From NCBI GenBank assembly GCA_029251865.1, contig JAQXCN010000045.1, positions 20,434-84,433 of the forward strand: 64,000 nt of DNA. The letters run 5' to 3'. Both the position numbers and the translations under genes were made by a program. Positions within the stretch are counted from its first letter, which is position 1, and each line of letters opens with the position of its first letter. Source of the DNA: Crocinitomicaceae bacterium. Lineage in GTDB: Bacteria > Bacteroidota > Bacteroidia > Flavobacteriales_D > Crocinitomicaceae. Positions 1 through 9,225 of this stretch are shown here, piece by piece. The notes under the pieces were generated by a model. It was not told where the DNA came from and searched no databases. It saw only the letters and a list, made by a program, of their open reading frames with translations.

Positions 1-80
1 AACAAGGGCATGGGGACCTATTATAGGTTATAATTTGTATTTTGGTATCCGTTTTGCTATAATTAAATCCAAACAAGAAA

Positions 81-434
81 ATGAAGAATAATATTAAGCC
101 TTTATCGATCATCATTGTGATGATGATTTTTACCCTATTCACAGGTCAAATAAGTGCACAAAAATCAAAAACTATAGAATTCCATACTTCGGCGCAATGT
201 GGCATGTGCAAGAACACTATAGAAGAAGCTATGAATTTTGAGCGCGGGATTCAATTTGTGGAGCTCAATATGGAAAACATGTTCCTAACTGTTGTGTATA
301 AAACAAAAATTCACAACGAGGAAAGCGTTAAGAATCTAGTAGCTGAATTAGGTTATTCTGCTGGTGAGGTCAATGCAAATCAAAAGGCAATGAATGAATT
401 GCCAAAATGTTGTCAGCCAGGCGCACACCTTTAG
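81..434 (+). CDS. Secreted heavy-metal-associated (HMA-like) domain protein
   Basis: A 117-residue protein with an N-terminal signal peptide (hydrophobic residues about 8-26, ending ISAQ). A short ferredoxin-like HMA fold follows, recognised by a CxxC metal site (QCGMCKNTIEEAM, about residues 40-52) and the pattern of HMA domains. The C-terminus ends CCQPGAHL, a second Cys/His cluster that could add metal ligands. Family knowledge suggests binding of a soft metal such as Cu(I) in the periplasm. No transporter lies beside it within the window, so the partner is unknown. The gene lies 56 bases before purF in the same direction. The HMA assignment rests on the CxxC motif and size alone, so the exact metal is not known. 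Confidence 0.75.
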   Translation: MKNNIKPLSIIIVMMIFTLFTGQISAQKSKTIEFHTSAQCGMCKNTIEEAMNFERGIQFVELNMENMFLTVVYKTKIHNEESVKNLVAELGYSAGEVNANQKAMNELPKCCQPGAHL

Positions 435-490
435 TTTTTTTGATTTCGTTTCGCTCAAAAATGTTTACCTTCGCCACCTAGTTAAAAGCA

Positions 491-2392
491 ATGAGTGATT
501 CAATCCAGCACGAATGTGGCATCGCCCTTATTCGTTTAAAGAAACCAATTCAGTACTTCATAGATAATTATGGCTCTGCCTTTTATGGTGTGAATAAGCT
601 TCATCTATTGATGGAAAAACAACACAACCGTGGTCAAGATGGTGCGGGAGTTGCGAATATTAAGCTAGACATGCGTCCGGGAGAACGATATATTTCTCGT
701 GTGCGTTCGGTTCAAAAAGCACCTATTCAAGACATTTTTGACCAAATCAATTTAAAGTTCAAGGATTTGTACGATGCTAACCCTGATTCAATTCAAGATG
801 TTGACTTCTTGAAAAGAAATGTTGGTTTTACCGGAGAGCTTTTTTTGGGGCATTTACGTTACGGTACTTTTGGAAGAAATTCAAAAGAGAGCTGTCACCC
901 CTTTTTAAGACAAAACAATTGGATTACAAGAAACCTTGTTGTTGCAGGTAATTTTAATCTGACCAATGTGGATGAGTTGTTTGATGTGCTTTTAAACGTT
1001 GGTCAACATCCAAAAGAAAAATCTGATACGGTTACGGTTCTGGAAAAAATAGGTCATTTTTTAGATGTTGAAAATGATGAGCTATACAACGAATTCAAAT
1101 CAGAAGGTCTTTCTAATGATGAGGTATATGCCAAAATTGCGAATGAGATAGGCATTGAAAAAATCCTAAAGAAAGCAAGTGAAGATTGGGATGGTGGTTA
1201 TACGATGGCAGGTTTATTGGGTCATGGGGATGCTTTTGTACTCAGGGATCCTTCGGGTATTCGCCCTGCGTTCTGGTTTGAAAACGATGAGGTCTGTGTC
1301 GTTGCCTCTGAGCGCCCGGCTATACAAACCGCATTTAATGTTCAAGTAGAAGACGTAAACGAATTGACTCCTGGCCATGCTTTGATTATCAAAAAGAATG
1401 GTGCTGTAAAAGAAACATTAATTAACGAGCCAAATGAACCAAGAAAGTGTTCTTTTGAGCGTATTTATTTTTCAAGAGGTTCGGATAAAGATATTTATAC
1501 AGAACGAAAAGCGCTTGGTAAGCTTATTGTACCTCCAGTTTTGGAGACCATTAACCATGATTTAGACAATACGGTTTTCTCTTTTATACCGAATACCGCG
1601 GAAATATCTTTTTACGGCTTAGTGAAAGGATTGGACCAACATTTGAATGAAAAGAAAATTGCTCAAATTCAGGCATTGGGTTCAAATCCAACCGAGGAAG
1701 AAATTCAAAAAGTGATTCGTCAACGTGCGCGTATTGAAAAAATTGCAATTAAGGATGCGAAGCTTAGAACATTCATTACTCAAGACGATTCTAGAGATGA
1801 TTTAGTTTCTCACATATACGATATAACTTATGGTGGTATTCGTGCGGACCAAGATAACCTCGTTGTTATTGACGACAGCATTGTTCGTGGAACGACTCTA
1901 CGAAAGAGTATCTTCAAGATTTTGGATCGCTTGAAACCCAAAAAGATTGTAATCGTCTCTTCAGCACCTCAAATCCGTTACCCGGATTGTTATGGTATTG
2001 ACATGGCGAAGCTTGGTGATTTTATCGCATTTAATGCGGCGATTGCATTGTTGAAGGAACGTGGAATGGAACAGGTTATAGAGGATGTTTACACAAAGAG
2101 CCTAGGTCAAATGGATCTTCCCAAAGAAGAGGTTATCAACTTTGTAAAGGAAATCTATTCTCCATTTAAACCTGAAGAAATCTCAGCAAAAATATCTGAA
2201 TTATTGACGCCAAATGACATGAAATCCCCTGTGGAGATTGTTTTTCAATCGATTGAAAACTTGCATAAAGCATGTCCGAATAATACTGGGGACTGGTATT
2301 TTACGGGTAACTATCCAACGCCAGGTGGGAATAAGGTTGTAAACAAGGCTTTTATAAACTGGAAAGAAAACCGAAACGAAAGGGCTTATTAG
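491..2392 (+). CDS. purF: Amidophosphoribosyltransferase (PurF), long Bacteroidota form
   Basis: First committed enzyme of purine synthesis: PRPP plus glutamine gives 5-phosphoribosylamine. The N-terminal class II glutamine amidotransferase domain has Cys9 as the likely nucleophile after an 8-residue propeptide (MSDSIQHE-C), as in PurF proteins that mature by cleavage. Supporting motifs are NRGQDGAG (about 46-53), GHLRYGT (about 120) and GNFNLTN (about 154). The phosphoribosyltransferase domain carries the PRPP loop VVIDDSIVRGTT (about 458-469). At 633 residues it is longer than classical PurF (about 480-500), with extra sequence between the domains and at the C-terminus. I recall Bacteroidota carrying such a long paralogue beside a shorter canonical one. 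A second purF elsewhere would be expected and cannot be checked here. A box TACCTTCG at 466-473 resembles the -7 element. Confidence 0.9.
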   Translation: MSDSIQHECGIALIRLKKPIQYFIDNYGSAFYGVNKLHLLMEKQHNRGQDGAGVANIKLDMRPGERYISRVRSVQKAPIQDIFDQINLKFKDLYDANPDSIQDVDFLKRNVGFTGELFLGHLRYGTFGRNSKESCHPFLRQNNWITRNLVVAGNFNLTNVDELFDVLLNVGQHPKEKSDTVTVLEKIGHFLDVENDELYNEFKSEGLSNDEVYAKIANEIGIEKILKKASEDWDGGYTMAGLLGHGDAFVLRDPSGIRPAFWFENDEVCVVASERPAIQTAFNVQVEDVNELTPGHALIIKKNGAVKETLINEPNEPRKCSFERIYFSRGSDKDIYTERKALGKLIVPPVLETINHDLDNTVFSFIPNTAEISFYGLVKGLDQHLNEKKIAQIQALGSNPTEEEIQKVIRQRARIEKIAIKDAKLRTFITQDDSRDDLVSHIYDITYGGIRADQDNLVVIDDSIVRGTTLRKSIFKILDRLKPKKIVIVSSAPQIRYPDCYGIDMAKLGDFIAFNAAIALLKERGMEQVIEDVYTKSLGQMDLPKEEVINFVKEIYSPFKPEEISAKISELLTPNDMKSPVEIVFQSIENLHKACPNNTGDWYFTGNYPTPGGNKVVNKAFINWKENRNERAY

Positions 2393-2403
2393 TCAGAGTT
2401 GAT

Positions 2404-3087
2404 TTAATCACATTCGATTTTATTACCCTCCTCGTCCCAGCATTCATTTTTGCCGGAGTTATTCAACCATTTTGCTTTTTTTTTGATTTGGCCATTTTCA
2501 TACCAATAGGTTTGAACAATTTTACTTTTTTTAACTTGACGTGCTTCCCTAGACTTGATTTGCCCATTATCATACCATTCTTTGAATAAATGCTTAAATG
2601 GACCACCGGCAACCAAATCAATAGTCTTTTCTTTCGATAAAAGATTTCCATTTTTATGATAATATTTTATTTTCCAAGCACCGTCATACGAATCTATTTG
2701 TTCTGAATACAACCATCTTCTCTTTTTTTTATTGAGAGAAAATATTGCAACACCACTAATTCCATTCTCATACCAGATTCTACTTTTCCCAAGTCTTACA
2801 CCGTTTTTCATACTAGTTTCATATTTGAGTTGGCCGTTGGATAATGTATCATAAATTATCCCAGTAACAGGTTCATCATTTTTTTTAAGCAGTACTGGCC
2901 CAATGTATTTGGTAACTGTATATTCATGCAGGGCTCTAGGAGAGGGCTCTTGAACATGCACCCATGGTCCTGTTGTTGTCTTAATATAGATCTCATCAAC
3001 ATGATACCTGTTCTGCCCAGTGGAGTTCAGAGAAAGCCCCATCATTAAGCAGTGTAATAAATATATCAAAAAGTTATTTTTCATCAC
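2404..3087 (-). CDS. Secreted MORN-type (YwqK-like) repeat protein
   Basis: A 227-residue protein with a signal peptide (first about 25 residues, ending STGQ). Several copies of the MORN_2 pattern W/FYENGQIK... follow: YENGISG, YHKNGNLLSKE, WYDNGQIKSRE, YWYENGQIKKKAKW. These repeats form short beta-hairpin arrays. Databases often label such proteins as YwqK-family antitoxins, but nothing here supports a toxin-antitoxin role and the signal peptide argues against it. The gene overlaps the start of waaA by 4 bases on the same strand and is therefore probably translated with it. It converges on purF with only 11 bases between stops. The function is unknown; a structural or envelope role is the simplest reading. 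Confidence 0.75.
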   Translation of the reverse strand: MMKNNFLIYLLHCLMMGLSLNSTGQNRYHVDEIYIKTTTGPWVHVQEPSPRALHEYTVTKYIGPVLLKKNDEPVTGIIYDTLSNGQLKYETSMKNGVRLGKSRIWYENGISGVAIFSLNKKKRRWLYSEQIDSYDGAWKIKYYHKNGNLLSKEKTIDLVAGGPFKHLFKEWYDNGQIKSREARQVKKSKIVQTYWYENGQIKKKAKWLNNSGKNECWDEEGNKIECD

Positions 3088-4313
3088 GGTTTAAGCGAAT
3101 TAGTTGTAAAGGAATGATTTACAATTTTGTCCGTGGCTCCTACTTGACTTTTCATAAAGGACTCAATTTTTTGTTTGAGTTCTTGCTGGTCTCCGAGTGT
3201 ATTCATCTTTTCAGATAGCTGCTCGGCATTTTCAACTGCAAACCCGATCCCTCCATCAATAAAGCTTTGTGCTTCAGGGAACTTCTGATGATGCGGCCCA
3301 AAAAACACAGGAAGTCCATAAGCACCTGCCTCTAAGATATTATGTAGACTGCCAGAAAACCCACCTCCAATCAAAGCATAATCAGCATATTGATATGCAG
3401 ATGACAACTGCCCCATGGTATCCAAAATGAGGATACGCTCGACATGTTCTTCGTTGAACTCAGTGTATCGAGTGACGGGCAGATCTAATAGTGTTTCTAT
3501 GCGCGAAACATTTGATTTATTCACGTTGTGAGGGGCGATAATTACTTTGGTTTCGGGATTTGACACCAAAAATTCTTTGATAATTTTTTCTTCCGATGCC
3601 CAGGAGCTTCCTGCGATTAAAACCGGTCCTTGTGCCGTAAACTTTGACAAAATCGAATGGGTTGAGGCGTTGGCTTCTTTATTTAGCAAGACGTTGTCGT
3701 ATCGGGTATCTCCGGAGACTTCTGTATTCCGAATCCCGATAGATTCGAGTAAAGATTTGGTCTCTTCATTTTGAACAAAAAAGTAATCTATATTTTTTAG
3801 AACGCGCGCAAAAAAGCCACCATATCCTTTGAAATAAATTTGGTTTTTGCGCAATAGTGTTGAAATCGATATCAGCTTAACGTTTGACGCGCGACATTCT
3901 AGAATAAAATTTGGCCAAAATTCATATTTCACAAAAATCGCAAGCTTTGGTTTCGCCTTTCGTATAAAAGTAAGGGCGTTTATTTTTGTGTCAAAAGGTA
4001 GGTAAAGTGCTTGGTCTACAGGATGTGTTCTTTTATCATAGTGCACCATGCCTGAAGGCGAGAAAAAGGTTACTAGAATAAAAGCATTTGGTGTATTGTT
4101 TTTGAGCGCATGCATTACCGGTAACCCCTGGTCAAACTCCCCAAGTGAGGCACAGTGAAACCAGATTACTTGCGCATCTTTTGGAATGTCTTCCAATTCG
4201 GAAATCCAGTTCTTCCGCCCTTCTAGGCCAATTCTGACTTTTTGATTGAATAGCGATATGATTCTCAGGAAAAGAATGAAAAAATGTATGCTTATTTGGT
4301 AGAGGACAGCCAT
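3084..4313 (-). CDS. waaA: 3-deoxy-D-manno-octulosonic acid (Kdo) transferase
   Basis: Inner-membrane-anchored glycosyltransferase that adds Kdo from CMP-Kdo to lipid A precursor, the first core step of LPS synthesis. The protein has 409 residues, close to the family norm. An N-terminal hydrophobic anchor (about 8-23) precedes GRKNW and the GT30 motif WFHCASLGEF (51-60), with Glu59 the likely catalytic base. The C-terminal Rossmann half shows GGGFSGSLHNILEAGAYGLP and a following FGPHH (about 315-345), the donor-binding region. It overlaps the MORN gene by 4 bases and the upstream outer-membrane protein gene by 1 base, so 5071-2404 reads as one leftward transcript. Its position next to a sugar-nucleotide operon fits envelope biogenesis. 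Confidence 0.93.
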   Translation of the reverse strand: MAVLYQISIHFFILFLRIISLFNQKVRIGLEGRKNWISELEDIPKDAQVIWFHCASLGEFDQGLPVMHALKNNTPNAFILVTFFSPSGMVHYDKRTHPVDQALYLPFDTKINALTFIRKAKPKLAIFVKYEFWPNFILECRASNVKLISISTLLRKNQIYFKGYGGFFARVLKNIDYFFVQNEETKSLLESIGIRNTEVSGDTRYDNVLLNKEANASTHSILSKFTAQGPVLIAGSSWASEEKIIKEFLVSNPETKVIIAPHNVNKSNVSRIETLLDLPVTRYTEFNEEHVERILILDTMGQLSSAYQYADYALIGGGFSGSLHNILEAGAYGLPVFFGPHHQKFPEAQSFIDGGIGFAVENAEQLSEKMNTLGDQQELKQKIESFMKSQVGATDKIVNHSFTTNSLKP

Positions 4314-5071
4314 TAGTCAAAGTAAAACTCTTGTGGTTGCCTTTTATAGATGGGAATTACCCAGCCCAATTTTACTCCAAATTGAAGATCAAGACGCGTT
4401 TCTGAGGGTACCGGTTCATCGGGGCGATCATAAAACAAGTCACGTCGATTTTTAGTCAGTCCTTGTTGCGCATATATTCCACCATAAAAATGATAGCCTC
4501 GTGATTCCGCCATGAAATTGTAGCCAATAAATTGATGAAAATTAATCCCAGTAGTGAGCCGATCATAGCCTTTTTTGTAGTCGAGTTCGAGCTGCGGAAT
4601 AACTTGTTCATTGGTCTCGATTTTCATTTTATGTAATAGATAACCTACACCGCCATGAATAAAAACACCGGAGTTTGGGTTAGGACTTAAGACAGAAAAA
4701 ACTTTTCCGAATGTGAGATTTGAACTAAACCCTCGAGGGAATACGACCACAGCTGCGATATCCCCATTGATATCTGTAATGTTTCCGTAGCTATCGGTAA
4801 GGTGGTCAAATACTTCTGTTAGTCTCACGGTGTTGCCAAAAAGAAAAGTTGAATTCAAGCCAAAAAATAAATTCCCTTTGGTTTTTACACCGGTCATTAG
4901 ACCTACATGATTTAAAAAACCATAACGTTCTGCAAGCGCTCCAAATGTTCCATTTGCACCGTATTCAAAAGCCACCCAAGTTCGCAAATCAGGTGCATTA
5001 ATGTCGGATTCTTGTCCATATATTCCCGATGTAGAGATGAGAAGAGAAAGTAAAATAAAGAGTGTCTTCAT
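4313..5071 (-). CDS. Probable outer-membrane beta-barrel protein of unknown function
   Basis: A 252-residue protein with a clear signal peptide (MKTLFILLSLLISTSGIYGQ). Alternating polar and aromatic strands follow, rich in Gly and Tyr, as in small beta-barrels of Bacteroidota. The C-terminus ends in aromatic residues (QEFYFD). I do not recognise a named domain. The start at 5071 is supported by a perfect TATTTTTG box (-7 type) at 5085-5078 on the same strand, which implies a very short leader. It is the first gene of the leftward group with waaA, so an envelope or LPS-related role is possible but only inferred. Confidence 0.7.
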   Translation of the reverse strand: MKTLFILLSLLISTSGIYGQESDINAPDLRTWVAFEYGANGTFGALAERYGFLNHVGLMTGVKTKGNLFFGLNSTFLFGNTVRLTEVFDHLTDSYGNITDINGDIAAVVVFPRGFSSNLTFGKVFSVLSPNPNSGVFIHGGVGYLLHKMKIETNEQVIPQLELDYKKGYDRLTTGINFHQFIGYNFMAESRGYHFYGGIYAQQGLTKNRRDLFYDRPDEPVPSETRLDLQFGVKLGWVIPIYKRQPQEFYFD

Positions 5072-5077
5072 GCCTCA

Positions 5078-5085
5078 CAAAAATA
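5078..5085 (-). promoter_or_regulatory. Candidate -7 box (TATTTTTG) for the leftward waaA group
   Basis: Reading leftward the sequence is TATTTTTG, a perfect match to the Bacteroidota -7 consensus TAnnTTTG. It ends 6 bases before the ATG at 5071. A convincing -33 element is not visible. Confidence 0.45.
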
Positions 5086-5191
5086 CAAGCAATTTTCGTG
5101 CTTTTGAAAATACCGTCCAATGATTCTGTTTTTCTTTATTTTTCGCAATTAACATCACCAAAAGGAGCTTCAGATTTCATTGTTAATTGCT

Positions 5192-5199
5192 TATATTTG
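5192..5199 (+). promoter_or_regulatory. Candidate -7 box (TATATTTG) for the nucleotide-sugar operon
   Basis: TATATTTG matches TAnnTTTG and lies 18 bases before the ATG at 5218. It decides the start: the longer frame opening at 5062 would begin inside the divergent gene and place this box within the coding sequence. The -33 element is unclear. Confidence 0.5.
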
Positions 5200-5217
5200 T
5201 TGTCGTTAATCGCAAAG

Positions 5218-6342
5218 ATGAAAAAAATACAAATGGTTGATTTGGTTTCTCAATATGAAAAAATCAAATCAACCGTACTTCCAATAATTGAAGACATCAT
5301 GTCGAAGGCTCAATTTATTAATGGCCCCGAGGTGTCAGCCTTTAAAAATGAGCTCCAGGATTATCTAGATGTTAAACATGTTATTCCATGCGCGAATGGG
5401 ACGGATGCACTTCAAATTGCTCTGATGTCTCTTGGTCTAAAGCCTGGAGACGAGGTGATCACGCCCTCCTTTACATACATTGCAACGACGGAGGTGATCG
5501 CATTGCTTGGATTAAAACCAGTGTTTGTCGAAGTAGACCCTCAAACATTTTGTATTGATATCAAGCAACTTTCAGCTGTTCTTACCCCCAAAACAAAGGC
5601 GATTGTCCCTGTTCATCTCTACGGACAGTCTTCCGATATGGAGGGGCTTATGGAATTTGCAAATGCAAATGATCTTTATGTTGTTGAGGATAATGCACAA
5701 GCAATTGGTTCTTCGTACACTTTTAGTGGTGGAAATCAAAGGAAAACAGGAACGATTGGGCATATTGGATGCACTTCTTTTTTTCCGTCTAAAAATCTAG
5801 GTTGTTTTGGTGATGGAGGCGCAATTTGCACGAATGATGATGATTTAGCGGATAAACTGAAGATGATTGCCAATCATGGACAGCGTATAAAGTACCATCA
5901 TGATCTTGTGGGTTGTAATTCGAGATTAGATAACCTTCAAGCTGGAGTTTTACGCGTAAAACTCAGATTATTGGATTCTTACATTGATGCTCGACGAAAA
6001 GCTGCAGCACAATATGACGAAGCTTTTGCGGATAATGAGCGCATAACCATCCCTTATCGTTCATCAAGTTCAACGCATGTATTTCATCAATATACAATGA
6101 AACTTAATGGTGTTAATCGAGATGAGGTTCATGAGGCACTAGCCTCAAAGGGAATTCCTTCGATGATTTATTATCCAATTCCAGCGCATAAGCAAAAAAT
6201 GTTTGCTCATTTTAATTTGCAATGTACGCTTCCCGAGACTGATTTATTGACGACTCAAGTATTGTCTCTTCCGATGCATACAGAACTTCAAGAAGATCAA
6301 ATGAAATTTATTATTAATTCAGTGCTAGATTGCATTAAATAA
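5218..6342 (+). CDS. wbpE: DegT/DnrJ/EryC1/StrS aminotransferase, WbpE-type
   Basis: PLP-dependent sugar aminotransferase of 374 residues. In the Wbp pathway it uses glutamate to aminate UDP-2-acetamido-2-deoxy-3-keto-glucuronate at C3. The internal aldimine lysine is probably Lys192 in FFPSKNLG, with the PLP-contacting Asp158 in VVEDNAQA and the NGTDALQIAL helix near residue 60. The start MKKIQMVDL at 5218 replaces a longer open frame because homologues begin at this motif and a promoter box sits at 5192-5199. wbpD, wbpB and wbpA follow in the same operon, which turns a generic aminotransferase call into a specific one. It is separated from its partners by ugd and the UDP-xylose synthase gene. 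Confidence 0.9.
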   Translation: MKKIQMVDLVSQYEKIKSTVLPIIEDIMSKAQFINGPEVSAFKNELQDYLDVKHVIPCANGTDALQIALMSLGLKPGDEVITPSFTYIATTEVIALLGLKPVFVEVDPQTFCIDIKQLSAVLTPKTKAIVPVHLYGQSSDMEGLMEFANANDLYVVEDNAQAIGSSYTFSGGNQRKTGTIGHIGCTSFFPSKNLGCFGDGGAICTNDDDLADKLKMIANHGQRIKYHHDLVGCNSRLDNLQAGVLRVKLRLLDSYIDARRKAAAQYDEAFADNERITIPYRSSSSTHVFHQYTMKLNGVNRDEVHEALASKGIPSMIYYPIPAHKQKMFAHFNLQCTLPETDLLTTQVLSLPMHTELQEDQMKFIINSVLDCIK

Positions 6343-6348
6343 CAAAGA

Positions 6349-7665
6349 ATGAAGAAGATAACTGTTGTTGGTACGGGTTATGTCGGTCTTGTTACAGGCA
6401 CTTGTTTTGCTGAAACAGGCAATGATGTGCTCTGCGTCGACATTGATGTTAATAAAGTTGAGATGATGCGGCAAGGTAAAGTTCCGATTTATGAACCTAA
6501 CCTGGATACCTATTTTGAAAGAAATATTTCTGCAGGGCGCTTAAATTTCACGACTTCATTAAAGGAAGGTGTTGATCATGGAAATATTATATTTTTAGCA
6601 CTGCCGACCCCTCCTGGTGAAGATGGTTCTGCCGACCTGTCTTATATTCTTAACGTCGCTGATCAGCTTGGTGTGCTTATGCAAGATTATAAGGTGGTTG
6701 TGGATAAAAGTACAGTTCCTGTTGGGACAGCTGAAAAAGTCCATGACGCAATTGCAAAGAAAGCAACTGTTGATTTTGCTGTGGTTTCAAATCCAGAATT
6801 TTTAAGAGAAGGCTTTGCCGTTTCGGATTTTATGAGGCCGGATAGAGTTGTAATCGGAACCCAGGACGAAAGAGCGATGAAAGAAATGAAGCGTTTATAT
6901 CAGCCTTTTGTTCGACAGGGGAACCCAATATACTTCATGGATGAAAAGTCAGCCGAATTGACTAAATATGCTGCAAATTCTTTTCTTGCAACAAAAATCA
7001 CCTTCATGAATGAAGTTGCTAATTTTTGTGAATTAGTGGGAGCGGATGTAGACAATGTTAGAGTGGGTATTGGATCTGATACAAGAATCGGAAAGCGTTT
7101 TTTATTCCCAGGGATAGGTTACGGTGGGTCATGTTTTCCAAAAGATGTTCAAGCGCTCGTGAAATCGGGAGTTGAAAATGGATTTCAATTTCAGATTCTT
7201 GACGCGGTCACGAAAGTGAATCATGATCAGAAAACAATTCTTTATCCTAAGATTAAAAATTACTTTAGAGGTGACTTGAAAGATAAGAAAATCGCGATTT
7301 GGGGGCTGTCTTTTAAACCTGATACCGACGATATTCGTGAGGCTCCTGCACTATACATGATAGAAAAACTACTTGAGGGAGGGGCAAAGGTTATAGCACA
7401 CGACCCAGAAGCAATGGAAAATGTAAAAGCACATCCCATAGGTAAGAAAATATCATTTTCTGATAATGAATATGAAGCAGTCTCAGGAGCCGATGCTTTA
7501 TTAATCTGTACGGAATGGGGTCTTTATAGAAATCCTGACTTTGAAAAGATGAAGGCGCTTCTAAACGATACTGTGATTTTTGATGGAAGAAATTTATTTG
7601 ATGTTCAAGAAATGAATCAAAGGGGTTATTTTTACTCGAGTATTGGAAGGAATTTAAATTTTTAG
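6349..7665 (+). CDS. ugd: UDP-glucose 6-dehydrogenase
   Basis: Oxidises UDP-glucose to UDP-glucuronate with two NAD+. The 438-residue protein has the N-terminal Rossmann motif [10 protein letters not shown] (7-16). The conserved [10 protein letters not shown] lies near residue 148, and the catalytic Cys262 is in YGGSCFPKD. The C-terminal domain contains [16 protein letters not shown], typical of this family. It starts 6 bases after wbpE. The next gene decarboxylates the product, so together they supply UDP-glucuronate and UDP-xylose. This enzyme is distinct from the second dehydrogenase of the operon (10253-11557), which matches the UDP-GlcNAc type. Confidence 0.95.
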   Translation: MKKITVVGTGYVGLVTGTCFAETGNDVLCVDIDVNKVEMMRQGKVPIYEPNLDTYFERNISAGRLNFTTSLKEGVDHGNIIFLALPTPPGEDGSADLSYILNVADQLGVLMQDYKVVVDKSTVPVGTAEKVHDAIAKKATVDFAVVSNPEFLREGFAVSDFMRPDRVVIGTQDERAMKEMKRLYQPFVRQGNPIYFMDEKSAELTKYAANSFLATKITFMNEVANFCELVGADVDNVRVGIGSDTRIGKRFLFPGIGYGGSCFPKDVQALVKSGVENGFQFQILDAVTKVNHDQKTILYPKIKNYFRGDLKDKKIAIWGLSFKPDTDDIREAPALYMIEKLLEGGAKVIAHDPEAMENVKAHPIGKKISFSDNEYEAVSGADALLICTEWGLYRNPDFEKMKALLNDTVIFDGRNLFDVQEMNQRGYFYSSIGRNLNF

Positions 7666-7667
7666 TT

Positions 7668-8654
7668 GTGAAGTCAATTTTAATTACCGGAGCAGCTGGG
7701 TTTTTAGGTTCTCATTTATGTGATCGGTTCGTAAAAGAGGGCTATCATGTAATTGGCATGGATAATCTTATTACGGGACGTATGTCGAATATTGACCATC
7801 TGATGAAACGTTCAAGTTTCGAATTTCACCATCACGATGTAACTAAACATATTCATATTTCTTGTGATTTGGATTATATTCTCCATTTCGCCTCTCCCGC
7901 AAGTCCAATAGATTATTTAAAGATTCCAATTCAAACATTGAAAGTAGGCTCATTGGGAATTCATAATTGTCTCGGTCTCGCAAGAGTAAAAAAAGCTCGG
8001 GTTTTAATCGCGTCCACATCTGAGGTGTATGGAGATCCTAGTGTGCATCCACAGCCAGAAAGTTATTGGGGCAATGTGAATCCAGTAGGTCCACGTGGTG
8101 TTTATGATGAAGCTAAAAGATTTCAAGAGGCAATGACCATGGCTTACCATACGTTTCACGGAGTGGAAACGAGAATTGTGAGGATTTTCAATACCTATGG
8201 TCCAAGAATGCGATTGAATGATGGGCGCGCGCTCCCTGCTTTTATTGGACAGGCTTTGAGGGGAGAGGATTTGACTGTTTTCGGGGATGGTTCTCAGACA
8301 AGGTCTTTTTGCTTTGTTGGCGATTTAGTAGAAGGCGTTTATCGTCTGTTAAAAAGTAATTACACCCAACCTGTCAATATTGGCAATCCATCAGAGATTT
8401 CTATTTCCCAGTTTGCAGAGGAAATTATTAAATTAACCGGGACTGCACAAAAAGTCATTTATAAAGATCTTCCAGTTGATGATCCAAAGCAAAGGAGACC
8501 GGATATCAGTCTCGCTAAATCCTTATTGGATTGGTCACCGAAAGTATCTCGGGAGGAGGGTTTAAAGATTACCTATGAATATTTTAAATCACTTTCGAAG
8601 GAAGAACTATTTAAAAAGGACCATATGAATTTCGATAAATATAATGTTCGATGA
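7668..8654 (+). CDS. UDP-glucuronate decarboxylase (UDP-xylose synthase)
   Basis: Extended short-chain dehydrogenase of 328 residues that converts UDP-glucuronate to UDP-xylose. Motifs: the NAD loop [10 protein letters not shown] (about 7-16), [10 protein letters not shown] which is diagnostic for this subfamily, STSEVYGDP, and the catalytic pair Tyr146/Lys150 in [14 protein letters not shown] and GDGSQTRSF follow. It starts with GTG 2 bases after the ugd stop; the first residues ([11 protein letters not shown]) fit the fold, so this start is favoured. Its stop overlaps the wbpD start by 4 bases (ATGA). Bacterial UDP-xylose is used in exopolysaccharide or LPS, and no xylosyltransferase is present in this window. 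Confidence 0.93.
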   Translation: MKSILITGAAGFLGSHLCDRFVKEGYHVIGMDNLITGRMSNIDHLMKRSSFEFHHHDVTKHIHISCDLDYILHFASPASPIDYLKIPIQTLKVGSLGIHNCLGLARVKKARVLIASTSEVYGDPSVHPQPESYWGNVNPVGPRGVYDEAKRFQEAMTMAYHTFHGVETRIVRIFNTYGPRMRLNDGRALPAFIGQALRGEDLTVFGDGSQTRSFCFVGDLVEGVYRLLKSNYTQPVNIGNPSEISISQFAEEIIKLTGTAQKVIYKDLPVDDPKQRRPDISLAKSLLDWSPKVSREEGLKITYEYFKSLSKEELFKKDHMNFDKYNVR

Positions 8655-9223
8655 TGGATTATTTTGCACATGAAACTGCTGTTGTTGATATGGGTTGCTC
8701 CATTGGAAAAGGAACAAAAATCTGGCATTTTTCCCACATTATGCCTGATTGTAGCATTGGGGATGGCTGCAGCATTGGTCAAAATGTTGTTGTTTCACCC
8801 TCTGTAATTCTTGGTAAAAACGTTAAAGTTCAAAACAATGTCTCCATTTACACAGGTGTAGTTTGTGAGGATGACGTTTTTTTGGGTCCTTCAATGGTTT
8901 TTACAAATGTTGTTAATCCAAGAAGCGCTGTGAATCGAAGAGGTACATACGCTAAGACGATTGTAAAAAAGGGTGCAAGTATAGGCGCAAATGCAACGAT
9001 TGTTTGTGGGCATGATATAGGTGAATTTGCATTTGTAGGTGCTGGTGCGGTAGTTACAAAAACAGTTCCCGCATATGCTTTAGTTATAGGTAATCCAGCG
9101 CGGCAGATAGGCTGGATGAGTGAATACGGTCACCGACTTGAGTTTAATAATGAAGGGGAAGCGATATGCCAGGAAAGCAATGAAGTTTATTCTTTGATTG
9201 ATAACAAGGTGAATAAAAAATAA
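8651..9223 (+). CDS. wbpD: UDP-sugar N-acetyltransferase, WbpD-type (left-handed beta helix)
   Basis: A 190-residue acyltransferase built of hexapeptide repeats. It is predicted to acetylate the 3-amino group of UDP-2-acetamido-3-amino-2,3-dideoxy-glucuronate using acetyl-CoA. The repeats run from about residue 10 to 150 ([56 protein letters not shown]). The NPARQIGW ending is typical of WbpD/WlbB. Two ATG codons lie at 8651 and 8654; the first overlaps the upstream stop and is used here. The order wbpD-wbpB-wbpA with wbpE upstream identifies the pathway. Confidence 0.9.
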   Translation: MMDYFAHETAVVDMGCSIGKGTKIWHFSHIMPDCSIGDGCSIGQNVVVSPSVILGKNVKVQNNVSIYTGVVCEDDVFLGPSMVFTNVVNPRSAVNRRGTYAKTIVKKGASIGANATIVCGHDIGEFAFVGAGAVVTKTVPAYALVIGNPARQIGWMSEYGHRLEFNNEGEAICQESNEVYSLIDNKVNKK

Positions 9224-9225
9224 AC

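Noticed and set aside
2404..3087. Toxin-antitoxin antitoxin label for the MORN-type protein
   Set aside because: It has a signal peptide, no partner toxin, and its neighbour is waaA.
5062..5217. Longer N-terminus for the WbpE-type aminotransferase
   Set aside because: The added residues do not resemble the family, overlap the divergent gene and contain the promoter box.
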